Source of the DNA: Hippophae tibetana
Lineage: Eukaryota; Streptophyta; Magnoliopsida; Rosales; Elaeagnaceae
Length of the DNA stretch: 64,000 nt
Direction: 5' to 3'
Assembly (NCBI GenBank): GCA_037013495.1
Contig: CM072803.1
Location: forward strand, 12,790,001-12,854,000
Shown: positions 48,860 through 62,889 of the stretch, one piece after another
Layout: the number at the start of each line of letters is the position of its first letter
Numbering within the stretch: the first letter of the stretch is position 1
Notes under the pieces: generated by a model
Told to the model about the DNA's origin: nothing
Databases searched by the model: none
The model's input: only the letters and a program-made list of their open reading frames with translations
Translations under genes and position numbers: made by a program

Positions 48860-48940
48860 CAAATAATATTTTTGTGTGATTTGAATTTGTGACTTGAAAA
48901 GTAGGGTGAGTAAGTCTTACCACTAATCAGAGTCACAATA
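48860..48940 (-). repeat. tRNA-derived SINE-like fragment
   Basis: On the minus strand TGATTAGTGGTAAGACTTA (A-box-like) is followed about 30 bases later by CAAATTCAAATCACA (B-box-like). This is the layout of a tRNA-derived SINE head, and it abuts the copia 3' LTR. Confidence 0.5.
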
Positions 48941-50908
48941 GAATAGTAATAATTTTAACAACTTAGCTACATATACTATTACAATTTCTTTGTTCTTTTC
49001 AACCTATTTCATGGCATACAATAAATAATATAAGTGTAAATTTATATACATTTAACCTTTTCCTTTTTTGTTTACTATTACCACGTATAAATTATTTATT
49101 ATAATTAAATAAAGTTATAATTAGATATTATTATTATTATTATTAAATAAAGTTATAATTAATAAACTTTAAATTGTAAAGTTGTTTTAATTACATGGAA
49201 CATGGATTGGATGAACAATATATATCTTTTGTCATTAAATTTTAACTAGATTCACACATAATGATATAAAATTTAAAAATATTCAATTTAGTACTTAAAA
49301 TTTACAATTTTAGGCATATATCTTTAAACTTTCAATTTGGTTCTTAAATTTTACAATTTTACATATAGTTCTTTAAACTTTTAAATTTTACGTTTTAGTC
49401 CAAACTTTTTAAAACTTCGTACATAAATATCTAATATTTTAAATCATATGATTTAATACATAAACTTTTAAATTTATACATAGGTCATTAAATTTTGAAT
49501 CATAAATATGTATTTTAATAGTTAAGTTATTTATAGAGTTTTAAAAATTTAAAAATTAATTTATGTAACAAGTTAAAAAAATGAACTAAGCCCTAAAAAA
49601 CAAGAGATTAAAAAGATAGATTTAGAAAAAAAGTTTATATACCATATATTAAGGGTTAAAGTGCATTATTGATTTTAAACATTAGTTAAATTTACACATC
49701 ATTTTTTGAACTTTTTAAAAATATAATTTGATCTCAAATTTTTAAAATTTTATACAATTTAATATGATACTATTCATTTATCGGGATAGTATTCCTTCAT
49801 GATTTTTTAATAAATGATAAAAAAACCTAAAAAGTATTATTTTAATTGATATTTCATCTTAATTATATATTTTTGATTAAAATTTATTACAAATATGTTT
49901 TCTTATTATTTAATAATACTATTTAATTTTTATTATATATAATAACTTAAAATTAAGTATATAATATATTATTAGTAAAAATATACTAAATACAATAAAA
50001 AGTTTAAAATATGATATAAATTAAAACAATCATTTCGAAATTAATTAAAAATAAAAAATATATTTTTAATATAATATTTAATATTATAAGTTAAAAAGAA
50101 AAAATATAATACAATTTTTATATTAAAATAATACAAAATTTGCAACAAAATGGTGCAGGGGTAGGAGATACCCTCTGATTGGACGGGGTTTGTCGCATAT
50201 TTTAATGCCTTATTGTGAATCAAGTTGAACTTTCAACTTTGTACGGCGATGCTATATTAATAAATATAGGGCAAATATTCATTTAATTATTATTATTATA
50301 TAAAAAAATTAATTTATTATTTTAATTTTAATTATTTATTTATATTATAAAATATATTTTGATAAATTATTATAAATTTAATAAAAAAAAATTAAATAAT
50401 ATATTACACATAAAATTATAATTTTATTATTTTATTCATAATATATCGTTATAACTTCAATTTTAATCAAAATAATCAATTATTTTCATAATCTTTTATT
50501 ATTGAATCATGCTTTAAATTTATAAGATTTAATTATAAAATATACTTTATTTTGATATTTTTTATTTATTAATTTTAAAATAATATTTAAATAAATTTAT
50601 ATTTTATCTACTTCTTTACAGTTATATAATAAATACGAAAAATAAAATATGTATTACGAATTGATAAACCCACCACCCCTGGTTCTTACGGAGTTATATT
50701 AAAAAGTGACCGGAGATCTCATATATTAGCTTTTGTTGCTCCAAGCATAATCTATTTGAAGCTCTGATATCTCAATAGATATATGTAAATTATTTATTTA
50801 GATTGTATATTAAGTGAAAAATTTAATTTTTTATATTATTATAATATATTTTAATTAATTATTACAATAAAAAATTGATAAATTTAATCATAAAGTTATA
50901 TCTTCTAA
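48941..50908. other. AT-rich intergenic sequence
   Basis: No gene seen. 49200-49600 has loose repeats of AAACTTTTAAATTTTA-type segments. 50150-50260 and 50665-50780 are more GC-mixed patches of unknown origin. Confidence 0.6.
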
Positions 50909-51816
50909 GGGCATCTCCAACCCTATACTACACCAAATTTTACTCAATTTTATATTAAATATTTATTCTTCTAGAATCCATACACCAAATATTACACTAA
51001 AAAATATTTTTTATAAAATAGAATATTAATTTTATTTTTCTTTTATCAATTATTTTATTCAATCATTTAAACAATTATATATTACAATTAGTTCAATAAT
51101 AATAATTAATTCAAAAACTATATTATTCAAAAATTAATAATCTACTAAATAAAATATTAATTTATTATGTCAATTAAAATTATATTTAATTAAAAAACAC
51201 AAATAAAAGTATATATGTATAGATATTATTTAAAAATTTGGATTTCATATCTCATTCAAGCCTACTGAATTTATTGAAAATAAATAAATAAGAATTATAC
51301 AAAAAAAAAAAAGAGAAGGATCTCAATGTAAAAACACAAGATCTTAAAATAGTGTAAATATTTTTGGTCAATATTTTAATAATATTGGAAGATCTAGAAA
51401 TGATTTAACAAATTATTAAATTATTATTTTAATTTATATTATATTTTTAACTATATATTGTATTAGTATTTTTTTAGTTATTTTATATTATATACTTAAT
51501 TTAAATTTATTATATATAATAAAAAATTTAACAATATTTTTAAATTTTTGTTAAATCATTTTTTTAATCATTTTTAGCTATATGAGTTTTATAATATTTT
51601 TTAGTCATTTTATATTATATACTTAATTTTAAATTTTTATATATAATAAAAAATTTAACAATATTTTTATAATTTAAAAAAAAATAGTACAATATAAACA
51701 ATATTTACATTGACTAATAATATTTGGTGTGATGAATAGTGTCACGTCATATTAGTTACGATATTGTTAATAGCATCAAATTTGATCTAAAAAAATAAAA
51801 TTTAGGATTAGAGATG
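50909..51816. mobile_element. MITE-like element with GGGCATCTCCAA end
   Basis: The left end GGGCATCTCCAACCCTA and the right end (reverse complement CATCTCTAATCCTAAATTTT) are imperfect inverted repeats, with TAA on each side (50906-50908 and 51817-51819). The interior is AT-rich and non-coding. Family assignment is uncertain. Confidence 0.5.
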
Positions 51817-54800
51817 TAATAATTTATGAGAAGGTATTATAAATTCAAGTATCATATATGTTGGTAAAATTAATTTTTTTTTAAATAATTAAATAAAAAT
51901 ATTTAATTAAAAAAATATTATTAAAAACAATAAATTTCTCTCTTATAACTGAAACACTGACAAGTTATCACTTCTACTGTTTACTTTAAACTTTGAAGAC
52001 ATTAAGAAGTCATCACCAAGCAGGAAAGTTTGCAGTTGCAGCTTTCTGACGTGAGAGATTAGCTTTAGGTACTCTTGAAAAGCCAATTTTGTGATTTAAA
52101 ATTTAATTTTTTTATAAATATTTAAAAATGAAAACTTAAAATAATAATTATAAAAAGATGATTATGAACGCAGGCGTTACATGCGTGACTGCCATGCCAG
52201 CCCCATAACGTACCTCTGAATCTGATCACGGGTTTGCTTCTCGTCACGCGAGCTTTCTACAACTCCCAATAGCAATATAAATCCGCGTTTATATTTTTTA
52301 TACAATAAATTCTCAAGTTATCAAATAAGGTTATCTTAATATAAAATTAGGTAAGTTGTTAGCATATTTTCTTATATTATTTTATGTTTTCTTAAAATAT
52401 TTGGATCCTCTTTTCCAAGGGTGGGTGAGATTTGCTAAATTGATATCTATATGTTGTAATTGATGCTTTTAAATTATCTTTATTTTTATTTTTATTTTTT
52501 ATTATTTTTATCTATATTTTTAATTTACACGTACGTTAAAATATCTATATTTAAATTACATGTATATTTTTATTTAATTTAATAATTATGATAACTTAGA
52601 GATAATAATTATTATTATAATTGATTAAAATGTATACAGATAACTTAAATATAAATATTTTAACAAAAAAAAACTTAAATATTAATATTTGTTGTATTTT
52701 AATTAAAAATAAAATATTTAACAAAATAATAAAATTAAAATAAACAAATAAAACAAACCCAATAAGTTCTTTAATTCAAAAACTAACCTATATATGGAAA
52801 GTCTTTAGATGAAACTAAACCACTTATTCATGTCACTTTAATAGGTTGCATTTATAGTTTACACATACTTAATTATTTTTGAAATAAATTTAAAATATGT
52901 TCGTAATAAATGAATACATAATTTATAATATTTAATTAATAATTTAAATAAAAAATTACATATTAATACTTGAACTAGAATTATATACATTTTTTCAAGC
53001 ATTTTCTATAAGAGGAACACATGGTACTTCCTCAAATAAACAGCCAAAGTAAGTCATTGAAACATGTGAGTAGCATGTGCATATGAAAAAGGCATCGCAG
53101 GTGTAAATTAGTGTTTTAATTTTAGAATTTTTGAGTTAGATAAGTCTAACTTCGTTATTTATTAAAGTTATATATTATAATATAAAAATTAATTTTAATA
53201 TTTTTAATGGATTATAAATATTAATTTTAATAATTATAAAATTAAAAATATATTATTTTTATAATAATAAAATTAATAATATATGAATCATAAATTATAA
53301 AATAAAATAAAATAAAAAAAGACAAATTGCTACCTTGCATCTCATCCCATGTGCATATATTTAAGACCAGTGGATAATGTCATAACACTTCCTTACTCAA
53401 TACGAATTTGACCATTGACTCAGATGTAAGGAAAGTGTTTTGGACTTTTGGAGTGTGGACCATGTTTTCAAGTGATCATGGTTAGGTCTTAATTAATTTA
53501 TTCATAAAATTATATAGTTGGAGTGGTAGTTAGTAGTTAACTATGATTACCATGAGCTGATGAATCATTGCACGTGGCCGAGTCTAATGGTTCTAATGTG
53601 CTTCATTTTTGTTAAATGGTCCATGTGAAATCAATATACTAAAATACGTGGATAAAAATTGTAAAAAATACATGTATATGTATAATATATATAATTTAAG
53701 TGTCCAAAGAATTGTAACATTTAAGTTTCTTACACGGGAGTCTATTTCAACTAATTACTTCAGTTTAAGTGATGTATCTAAAGTAATTTAGATTTTATTA
53801 TTTTTAAGTGATGTATTAAAAGTTTGGTGATTTTTATAAAATAACATTTTAATGCATTTGATTTTAAACATAGCATTAGAAACAAGGGTGAGTAACATAT
53901 CAAAATTATTAATTTTTTGTTGATTTGAATTCGATTTAATCCGATTAAAATTTGAAGATTTTCAATCTACGTTAAATCCAATAATGTAATCGATTTGAAT
54001 CGAGTCAGATTTGAACAAATCAAATTTTTTATAATCTAATAATTTAATATTGAAATTTATTTATGAATTATTATCATATATAAAACAAAACATATACAAC
54101 ATTTAAATTTAAAATTGATATATTTATAGAAAAATTTATTATTTATAATCATAATTAAGAAATTTAAAAGAATAAAAAATATGTCTAGATAATTATTAAA
54201 AAATTATAAATATTTAACATTTAAAATTTAAAATAATAATATAATGTAATGATGATATGTATATATAATATTTAAAATATAACATATTATAAAATAAAAT
54301 ATATATTTATTTATAATTGAACGGTAATTTAATCTGAATTGGATACAATAGATATAAAATTTGTCAATCTAAATCCAATTCATATCTAAATAGATTTTAT
54401 ATTTTTTAATTCAAATCTCATCAAATTATAAAATTTATCAACTCAATGTGATTTGAATCCGATGAATTAGATAAAATGTATCAATTTAAGTGAACTAATA
54501 GAATTATTTGTTGACCTTTTATTAGAAGTAATACTATTTCTTAAAAGCAAATAAATTAAAGTTCAATTTTTAAATAAGTTAAGTTATGGTATTTCATTTT
54601 AAAAAGTTAAATGATTTTCAATAGGTTGGTAACTGTGTGATGTTAATTATATTCGTGTTGTATTGTATTATTGTATCATATTTTAATATTAATTGTATTT
54701 TATTCATGGTTAACATATAAAAAACATTATTTAATTTTTTAAGTTTTATATTTATAATAATAAAAAATAAAAAGATTATTTATGATTAAATTTTTATATT

Positions 54801-55689
54801 CATATAGTAAGACATTATTACCTATATTCCTATATTTCCTGTGTAACGTGTAAATGCAAATGAACTTGTTTCTTTATATTTTTTTTCTCATCAATGAACT
54901 AAATTGCTTTATTTAAAAAAATTAAGTGATTTTGAGAATATCTATAAAATTATAAATAAGTTATATATGTGTATAATTGGCATGCTTTCATTTCTTAATT
55001 TTCATTTTAAAGTTTTTATTACTTAAAAACACACCACAAATTAAATAATTTATATATATTTATATTCAAATAAAATATATATATATATAATATTTAAAAA
55101 TTACTTAATATTATTTTTAATGTTTATATAATTTCCCCGAATTAAAATCTTAGATTAAGAAATGATTTTAGTGCATAACTTAAATGTAAGAGTATATTTA
55201 CGGGTGATATTTGCAAAAATAATTAGACTTGGAAAGCCAGTTAAAGAAATAAGATTTCTAAAAATATGAACAAAGATTTGATAGAGACTCTTATAAAGAA
55301 AGATATTTTTGAAGAAAATGTGCAAACATTCTAAAAACAATAATTATTGTTTTTAAAAAAAAAGAAATGCAAGTATTAAATTCACAACAAAGAAGGATAA
55401 GTCAATGAATTCCTTAATAGTGTTCACCATAAAAAATAATTAAAAAGGAACTTTCACAAAAATAAAAATTCTTAGAAGAAGCTTTTAACATGGAACTAGA
55501 TCAAACTAAGAAATCAAATATAGATGGTACTTATAGTATTTACATATAGTAGGAAATTGAGAAGGAAATAAGCCACTCAAAACATAAACACGCATAATAT
55601 GAATACTCTTTATCAAAAGATGAATTATTTGTATAATATTATAAATATAAACAGTACATATATTAAGGCAAGATAAAAATTTAAATGTT
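51817..55689. other. AT-rich intergenic sequence
   Basis: No gene seen. 52000-52290 is less AT-rich and includes TATAAATCC near 52277, promoter-like but with no downstream coding. 53880-54500 has many AATCCGAT/GATTTGAAT motifs in both orientations, possibly an old repeat. 54655-54700 has TATTGTAT-type repeats. Confidence 0.6.
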
Positions 55690-56747
55690 ATGTGAGCTAT
55701 CATTTACATTCATATATAGATACAATAGCTAGTATATGTGTTATAAATAAATATGTATTTCCAGAAGAACATTGAAAACATACACTAAAAACTTTAATTG
55801 TAAAAATTACTAATAATATTACAATAAATCTTAATAAGATTTTAAAGGACACAGATATAGGATACAAATTTTGTATTCCTACCATATATCAACAAGATAC
55901 ATGTTTTGATTTATTAATATATAGGAAATAATTTTTTAAATTTATATCAACCTTTTGTATAATATTTAGACAAAATAATTTTAACAATATTATATGATAA
56001 AACCATTTATGTATCAAAAATAAGAAAAAAAATTATCTATAACAAACTAAACTTTTATGCAAGAGCATAAAAGGTAGAAATGTGGTAAGATAGGCACAAG
56101 GTAACAAAAATATTATTTAAAAAATATTTCATTAGATAAAGAAGATAAACAAAACATTTTTTTAATGAAACACAGGAAAATAAAGCACTAACACGTATTA
56201 GAAAATTATTAAAAATAGTAAGTTGAGAAAATCCTTTAAATCCAAAAAAATAATTAACAACATGAAATTGAAAGACCTTAACAAGGTTATAAGAGTAAAA
56301 CTAACGATTTATACTTCAGAAGACAAATTGAATTTGAAAAACAAAATCAAGAACTTTTAGAACTTTTAGAACTAAAAGTCATAATATCAAGTAATTCACT
56401 TCATTCTAATCCGATATTTTTGGTTGAAAAAGAAGTTGAAAAAAGAAGAGTAAAAAAGACAAAGGTAATAAGTTTCAAAGCATCATATAAAAAACCATTG
56501 ATGATGGAAAATAAGACTAGATGAAAAAATCTTAAAAATTAATGACATTTATTTGCCTCCAAGGAAAGTTCCAATGGATTGTTATACCATTTAGATTAAA
56601 ACAAATTTCAATTATTTTTCAAAGATATGTGGATAACATATTTAAGAAATTATACAATATTTGTTGTTTTAACTTAGATAATATTTTTGTTTTCAGTAAT
56701 GAACTAAATAAATATTATTTGGATATCATTAATATTTTATAAGAATG
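55690..56747 (+). pseudogene. Endogenous caulimovirid polymerase, 5' part (protease and RT)
   Basis: Old endogenous pararetrovirus sequence (Caulimoviridae; genus unresolved), read in several frames. The aspartic protease region lies at 55705-55920 with the active-site triad altered from DTG to DTI. The connecting region ends near 56340. The reverse transcriptase begins with SSNSLHSNPIFLVEKEV at 56385-56440. It continues through the segment just before the first catalytic Asp, where several tens of codons around that Asp are missing (near 56500). The later part (56542-56742) is open, but the YxDD box reads NLDN. Protease and polymerase would both be inactive. An LTR element interrupts it at 56748, and it resumes at 63295. 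Confidence 0.85.
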
Positions 56748-57133
56748 TGTTTGGAGAAATTTTTGTGCTATTGGATTGTAGTAATTTTAGAGAAAAATAT
56801 GAAATGTTAATAATGAAGGGGTCCTTTTATTCTTCTCACTAAGAAGATATATATAGCACCTATTAGATAGGTGTCAAGGTTACATAGATACAAGCTCTTA
56901 TTAGAGCTATTAGAATGCATAAAGTAATTTAAATAAAATTAGGTCACTATTCTTAGGTCTGCTTGAGGTCTTGTATGCAAAGGTGGCCCAAGTCGTTAGG
57001 GTGTGTACGAAGCCGTTTACTTAGGGTAGGTCTCAGCCCTCAGGTTTTGACCTCAGGTCTTAGCTCTCACCATATGGGCAAGGTACCTCAGGCCGGTAGG
57101 TTTATGTACCTACTACCTGAATAATACCAAACA
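56748..57133 (-). repeat. 3' LTR of the nested gypsy-type element
   Basis: Aligns with 62890-63289, for example CACCTATTAGATAGGTGT and GGTACCT segments. Clearly diverged. Confidence 0.9.
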
Positions 57134-58129
57134 TTAACTCTCATATTCCCTTGATTTTGAGAAGTCAAGGAAATAATACTTTTTTGCTCATCCTTGTATA
57201 GTTAGACTGCTACGAACAGGAAGTTTGATTTAGCGGACACTTTAATAGATAACGACCTCTTCATGGGTGCTATGTCTAACACAAACTCCCCTTATTGCAA
57301 GATTACGAGGTTTTCAAGAGTATATTCCCATTATTAATCTAGGTTTCAAGGTGTAAACCCTTTAGCTTCTCCATACACCAAGTCACTATATACGGGGTAT
57401 TAAATGACTATTACATACACCATACTAGCGATGTCTCTTAGGTCACTAGGCGAATGCTACTACAGATCTTCATTTTCATAGGGGAATAATGGAATAGTCC
57501 TTACAAACAAGAAGGTGAATGACCTTGCAATTGGAAGATATATATGTAAGCCCTAGTTGGTCATGCGTTAATATTGAAATTCCTTGATAGTGCATCTCGT
57601 GTCAGTGAGCTTCTCACTAGTTTAGGATGAGTTCATTTATTTTTGTAGGCCTAGATTATACAAAGATTAACTTTGAAGATTCGATCGATGTTTGGTACCC
57701 GTGACATTTAGCCTATAATTCCAAGGATGAGGCACAATATCTTGGCTCTGTGGACTAAAATTTCAGTTGTGTAGACGAGGAAGTTATTGAAATTTCTCAT
57801 CTAGCCTCAATCAATCTGTCAAAATAGTAGGAGTAAAATGTAGGTCGAGAAACTGGACTTAAATGTGTCGTACTATACCTTGATGTGGTATTTTCAAAAT
57901 AGTAGGAGTATAGCATCCCCTCGTAGTATAAAGATGTCTCATATACCCCAACTTCCTTTTAAAGGGAAAACAAGTCAATAAGAAGTCACCTTTCATAAGT
58001 ATTAAGGTGAACCAGGGACCTATATTCCCTACCTCACCAAATAAAGAATCTAAGGATTACCACGTCTATATTTCTTCTAACACTGAAGTATTAGGAATCA
58101 CTAAGGTCCCTTTCGAATGAAGTGGAGGA
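57134..58129. other. Interior of the nested element, left part
   Basis: No coding similarity in either strand. 57830-57910 carries AAAATAGTAGGAGTA twice. Confidence 0.7.
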
Positions 58130-59290
58130 ACTTGTCAAAGGAAATTATTAGCCCACATTCAGATGCAATATGTACACGTGCTTCTAAAAAAGAGGTGTAT
58201 ATTGGCAAACTCAAAATGAGACATATAAAAGTGAAATATCCAACCCCTCTAAAGCACTTCCAAAGAAAGGGTGCACATTGGAGAACTCAAAATGAGACAC
58301 GAAAGAGTGAAATATCCAACCCCTCACATGCACTTCTAAAGGGGGGTTTACATTGGTGAACTCAATACCCTTTCTTATGACGTATCTCGCATCCCAAGTG
58401 GGGGGTTTAGTTGACTCCTTCCTTTAAAATTGAGGGTTATTGCATTAATTTTTCATGAGATAGAAGACATATAAGGGTAAAATTGAATCCAATCCCTACA
58501 TGCACTCCTAAAGAGGGGGTTCTCTTTGGAACTCAAGACTCTTTCTTGGGACGTATCTCACAGCCCAAGTGGAAGGGCCAGTTGACTCATTCCTCTAATC
58601 ATGAGGCATATAATGTATCTTATAACCCAAGTGGAGGTGTCATTTGAATCCTTCATTTAAACTTGGGGGTTACCACATTAATATTTTGCGATATAGGAGA
58701 TATGTAAGGGTGAAATTGAATCCAACCTCTACATGCAATCCTAAAGAAAAGGTTAGCTTTGGAACTCAAGACTCTTTATTTTGACATATACTACATCTCA
58801 AGTAAGGGGACAGTCGACTCCTTCTTCTAATCATGAGGCATACGACGTATCCCACAACCCAAGTGGAGGGGTCAGTTGACTCCTTCCTTCAAACTTGGGG
58901 GTCATTACATTATTTTTTTCTGAGATAGGAGACATGTAAGGGTGAAATTGAATCCAACCCATATATGCACTCCTAAAGAGGAAGTTTTCCTTTGAACTCA
59001 AGACTCTTTCTTAGGATGTATCTTGCATCTCAAGTAGAGGTCAATTGGCTCATTCCTCCAATCATGAGGCATATGATATATTTTGCATCCCAAGTGGTAG
59101 GGTCAGTTGATTCTTTCCTCCAAACTTAAAGGATTAATCGAATTAATATTTTATAAGATATGAGACATGCAAGAGTGAAAAATCCTATCCTTCACATGTG
59201 CTCTAAACTTGAGGGATTAATCGCATTAATATTTCGCGAGATCTGCGACATGCAAGGGTGAAAAATACTACCTCTTACATGTGCTCATAT
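58130..59290. repeat. ~232-bp tandem array with shorter subrepeats
   Basis: Three full units begin near 58456, 58691 and 58923 at GATAGGAGACATGTAAGGGTG-like points, with truncated units on both sides. Within each unit the segment CCCAAGTGGAGGGGTCAGTT occurs about twice. The left part (58130-58380) is built of units of about 75 bp sharing AGTGAAATATCCAACCCCT. The open frame at 58117-58359 is a by-product. Confidence 0.85.
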
Positions 59291-62200
59291 TTTTTCTTGT
59301 ATGAATAATCAGTTAATATTTTGGAAATATTAATGAAATACTAGAAGCATAAGAGTTCATACATCGACCTTACATGCCAAAGAAAATATGGTGAATTGAG
59401 TAAAGGATGTCGTGCAATGATAGATCATAGAATACAACGACCTTACACACCTTGAAGTAAATAATGTAGACTTCATAATAACTGCATCAATATCTAGATG
59501 ATAGATTGGTCGTTTACGTCATATGTGGAGTGAATAGTCCAAATTTATAATAATTTCACCAATAATATTTCTTATCATGTTAGAGTAAATAATATGACTA
59601 GATAAATCCATCAAAACAGAGAATGAATTGTAGATATATCTTCCATGTAATGTTGGGAGAGTAGCCCAAACTACTTAATAGTTTTGTTGACTCATAGTTA
59701 ATTAGAATAGTATAGACTCGTTCTTGTAAGAAATAAAGAAGTACAATAATTGTAGAGTCCCACGCAAATGGAGGATCCAGTCATTAAATCATGACCAATA
59801 CATGTTAGGGGAAAATACAGCATATTGAGGGAGTAGTCAATACAACTTATAGTCCATAGTAAAGAAAGTTGCGATAATGTTTTGCGATAATTCTTTAAGA
59901 GCTCATATTTTTTCCCTAGGCTAGGCGTTTGTATACATATCTTTGTGCCTGTTTATGCTAGAAAAAATATAATGATCACAAGCATAAATAAAGTTAAAAG
60001 GTTATACCTTACTTTTAGAGTTAATCTGGTATGAGTTTTACCCTTTTTTAGAGGTTCGTACGTTTATGATCATCTTCAACAATTATCTTCAAAGACCAAA
60101 GTATGGTCATATTTCATCAAAGTGTTAAACCCCTTATAATTTGTTTTTTGGATGCTTGGGTAGAATAGATCCTTTGGTGCACCAAGCTTTACCTTAGTCG
60201 CAAAAATTAGCCTATACATCATATAAAAAATTCATGTGATAATCAACCCATATATCATATAAACTCACCTTGCTTGGTGCACATAAGCTCCCCTTGACTT
60301 ATTTTGAAACCCAATCCTCAAAATCATAGCGATACAGCCACCATCAGGGGTCTCTAGATGAAAGCTCTTATTTGATGTAGCATTAGTCGCTCCAGCTCTA
60401 ATCAGCCCATCCCCTTAAATTTAATGATCATTTGAGGCAATATATCTTTACTATACTTGATCTAGGAATGTGTGACAAGCGAACTAGGAGGAAGGGTTGC
60501 CCACAACATAACTCTAGGACATCTACCAAGATCTTAGACCTTGTACCTATTCGACATTATTGACATGTCTTTTCCATTTAAAATATATCAAGTATGAATC
60601 ATAGCATAAAGCATTTATATTGTTGTGTGAATTAATTCATTTTGTTCCTTGGTAAACATATCACTATGAGGATATTCAACATCAAGTATCAAATCAAGTG
60701 TGTAACCATAGTAGGGAACTAACTGCTTAGTCCACATAGAATTTCCATCCCATCAGAATTGACCTATGGGCCATAGACATATCAAAGGCATTGGTGGTTG
60801 GGTAAGGAAGGTAGAGTACATCAATGACTTGAGTTTATGAAGTGAAGACATGGGTACTCAAAGTATTCGATGATGAAATCTTCGAGCTTTTATTAGACAA
60901 ACTATGTATTTTCTACAAGTGATACTTGGATTCCAATATGCGTCAACTTTAGTTAACCTAGCCCCAACTTGTTCTTCACTTCGTGAGTCTCAATCGGCCC
61001 AGGCCTAGTCCATTTCAACCCAATTTCAGGACAACTTCGTGCCATTCTAACCCGTTCTTTAGGTGAATTTATTCTGTGGGCTTATTTCACTACTTTTTTA
61101 TCATCTAAAATATTACTATTTTCCATTCATTTCAAAATGGTAAGCTACTAGCATGGTGTTAGTCTGATGGTATGTTCCCAAAAACACCATTCAAATAACC
61201 ATTTAAAATTACCTATTAAGACAGTTGATAACCCATTGGTTGTAGTAGATAACTTAGCAAAATATCACTACCACACTCTTGCCCATCCTTAGTGGTATAA
61301 AGAACCCCATATACTACTATTTCTGAAGATTTGAGACCATAAATTTTAGATACTCTAAGCTTAAAGATAAAGATGATCTCAAACAGAACCTAAAGTTTAT
61401 ATGTTATTGTTGGAGATTTCTACACTATTAAAGTTGTTACCATTAAATGATCTAAAAATAACATCTACATATGATGGAGGGTTGACATTGGAATTGTCAC
61501 CAACGTTAGGATTTCGGGGATCACGATACGATGGAATCGACAGTAGATCTTAATCGACTAATGCTTTAATGATGGAAACTGCAATGAAAATCAATCTAAA
61601 AATCACAAGCACATCTTGATCATCATTTATGGAAATTGACCCAGTGTAGTCCATTCTTCCTCAGCATAGTTCATTCTTCACCAAAAAGGTTTGAGTGGGT
61701 CTATAGTGAAAAGATGATAAATGGTGGCTAGTTTAGTTCACATTTTCATTTGGGTTGAGATAACCCTAGTATGTTTCTCTCCAGTCCATTCACGATGTAG
61801 TTTATAGAGCATTGGTCTACAACTCTCCATCTTTCCAAGTATTTCACCTAGCCCTTCAATTGGTGGTTTTGAGTCAACTTCTTATTGGAAGCAAACCCAC
61901 CTAACTTAGAAGCCCTTTGGATCCACGGTTATTGATTTGGGGTTAAGGGAAAGTAAAAGACAAGCATTGTATGTTTTTGATGTTCTATGGAGTTCACTAA
62001 TTTCTTGGTGTCTTTAAAATGTGTGTGACTGAACTAGAATGGTGCAACCAAAAATTCACACTATAATTGCATCCTATTCTAGTGACGTCGTGCACTTACT
62101 CATCCATTTTCAATTTGCCAACTCCAGCCGATCAAGACCCATTCTATTCTTCTTTAGATTGCAATAGTTCCAATCGTACTAGCCTAATCTATTTCTCACT

Positions 62201-62869
62201 GGTTCATACCAGGTCCCATCGAGCCAAGCCCAATTTGTGTCAACTCCAATTGATCCAACCCAGTCTGTTTACTTGAGTCCAGCTAGGCCCAGTTAAAAAA
62301 TAAGGCCTGAATTTTAGATTAACCTAGGAATTTGAAATCAAAGCTCAGAAAGCGATGACCTTAAAGCTTTTTTTGGAAGGAAAAATGGCACCTTATTGGC
62401 GATATATTATAGGGACCAAGTTGCATACTCTTATTTGCTTCTCGAATAAGGCCGTGAAAATTATAGATCACAGCCATAGCCCATAACCATAGCTCATTCA
62501 TCTTTAGTTTACCCCACGTCCAATCAAGCCAGGCCCAATTCATTCCTCTTTAGTTTATGCCAACCTCAACTTGAAGTCATGTGTTCGTCATAACCCTTTA
62601 CCTTGATATACTTCTACCCATCTTAAGGTAATTTAATTTTCAATTTCAATTAGCAAATAAGTCATAAAATCATAACACGTCATAACAAATGGGTAAAATG
62701 GAGTGTGGATGACGATTGGCCATATTATTTGTGTGACAAGAATGATACTCCATTGAAATGAATTAAAATAGTGATTGGAATCGAGTGATTTTCCCATAAA
62801 ACTAAGTAATTCTCCAAGTTAAAGAATGATAGGTCTCAAATTCTCTCATATGGATTGGAAAAATTTAAA
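59291..62869. other. Interior of the nested element, right part
   Basis: About 3.6 kb without recognisable protein. 60980-62560 is rich in AGGCCCAATTC-type short motifs. Where gag would be expected (below 62869 on the minus strand) nothing is legible. Confidence 0.7.
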
Positions 62870-62888
62870 GCCCCACGGTGGGCGCCAA
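62870..62888 (-). other. Primer-binding site of the nested element
   Basis: On the minus strand TTGGCGCCCACCGTGGGGC starts next to the 5' LTR, a frequent primer site of plant gypsy elements. Confidence 0.85.
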
Positions 62889-62889
62889 T

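Noticed and set aside
52160..52290. Promoter of a host gene (mixed composition, TATAAATCC)
   Set aside because: No coding sequence, splice pattern or transcript signal follows within several kilobases.
62067..62543. Open frames in the nested element as gag
   Set aside because: No gag motif or zinc knuckle; the frames are on both strands over short repeated AGGCCCAATTC motifs.
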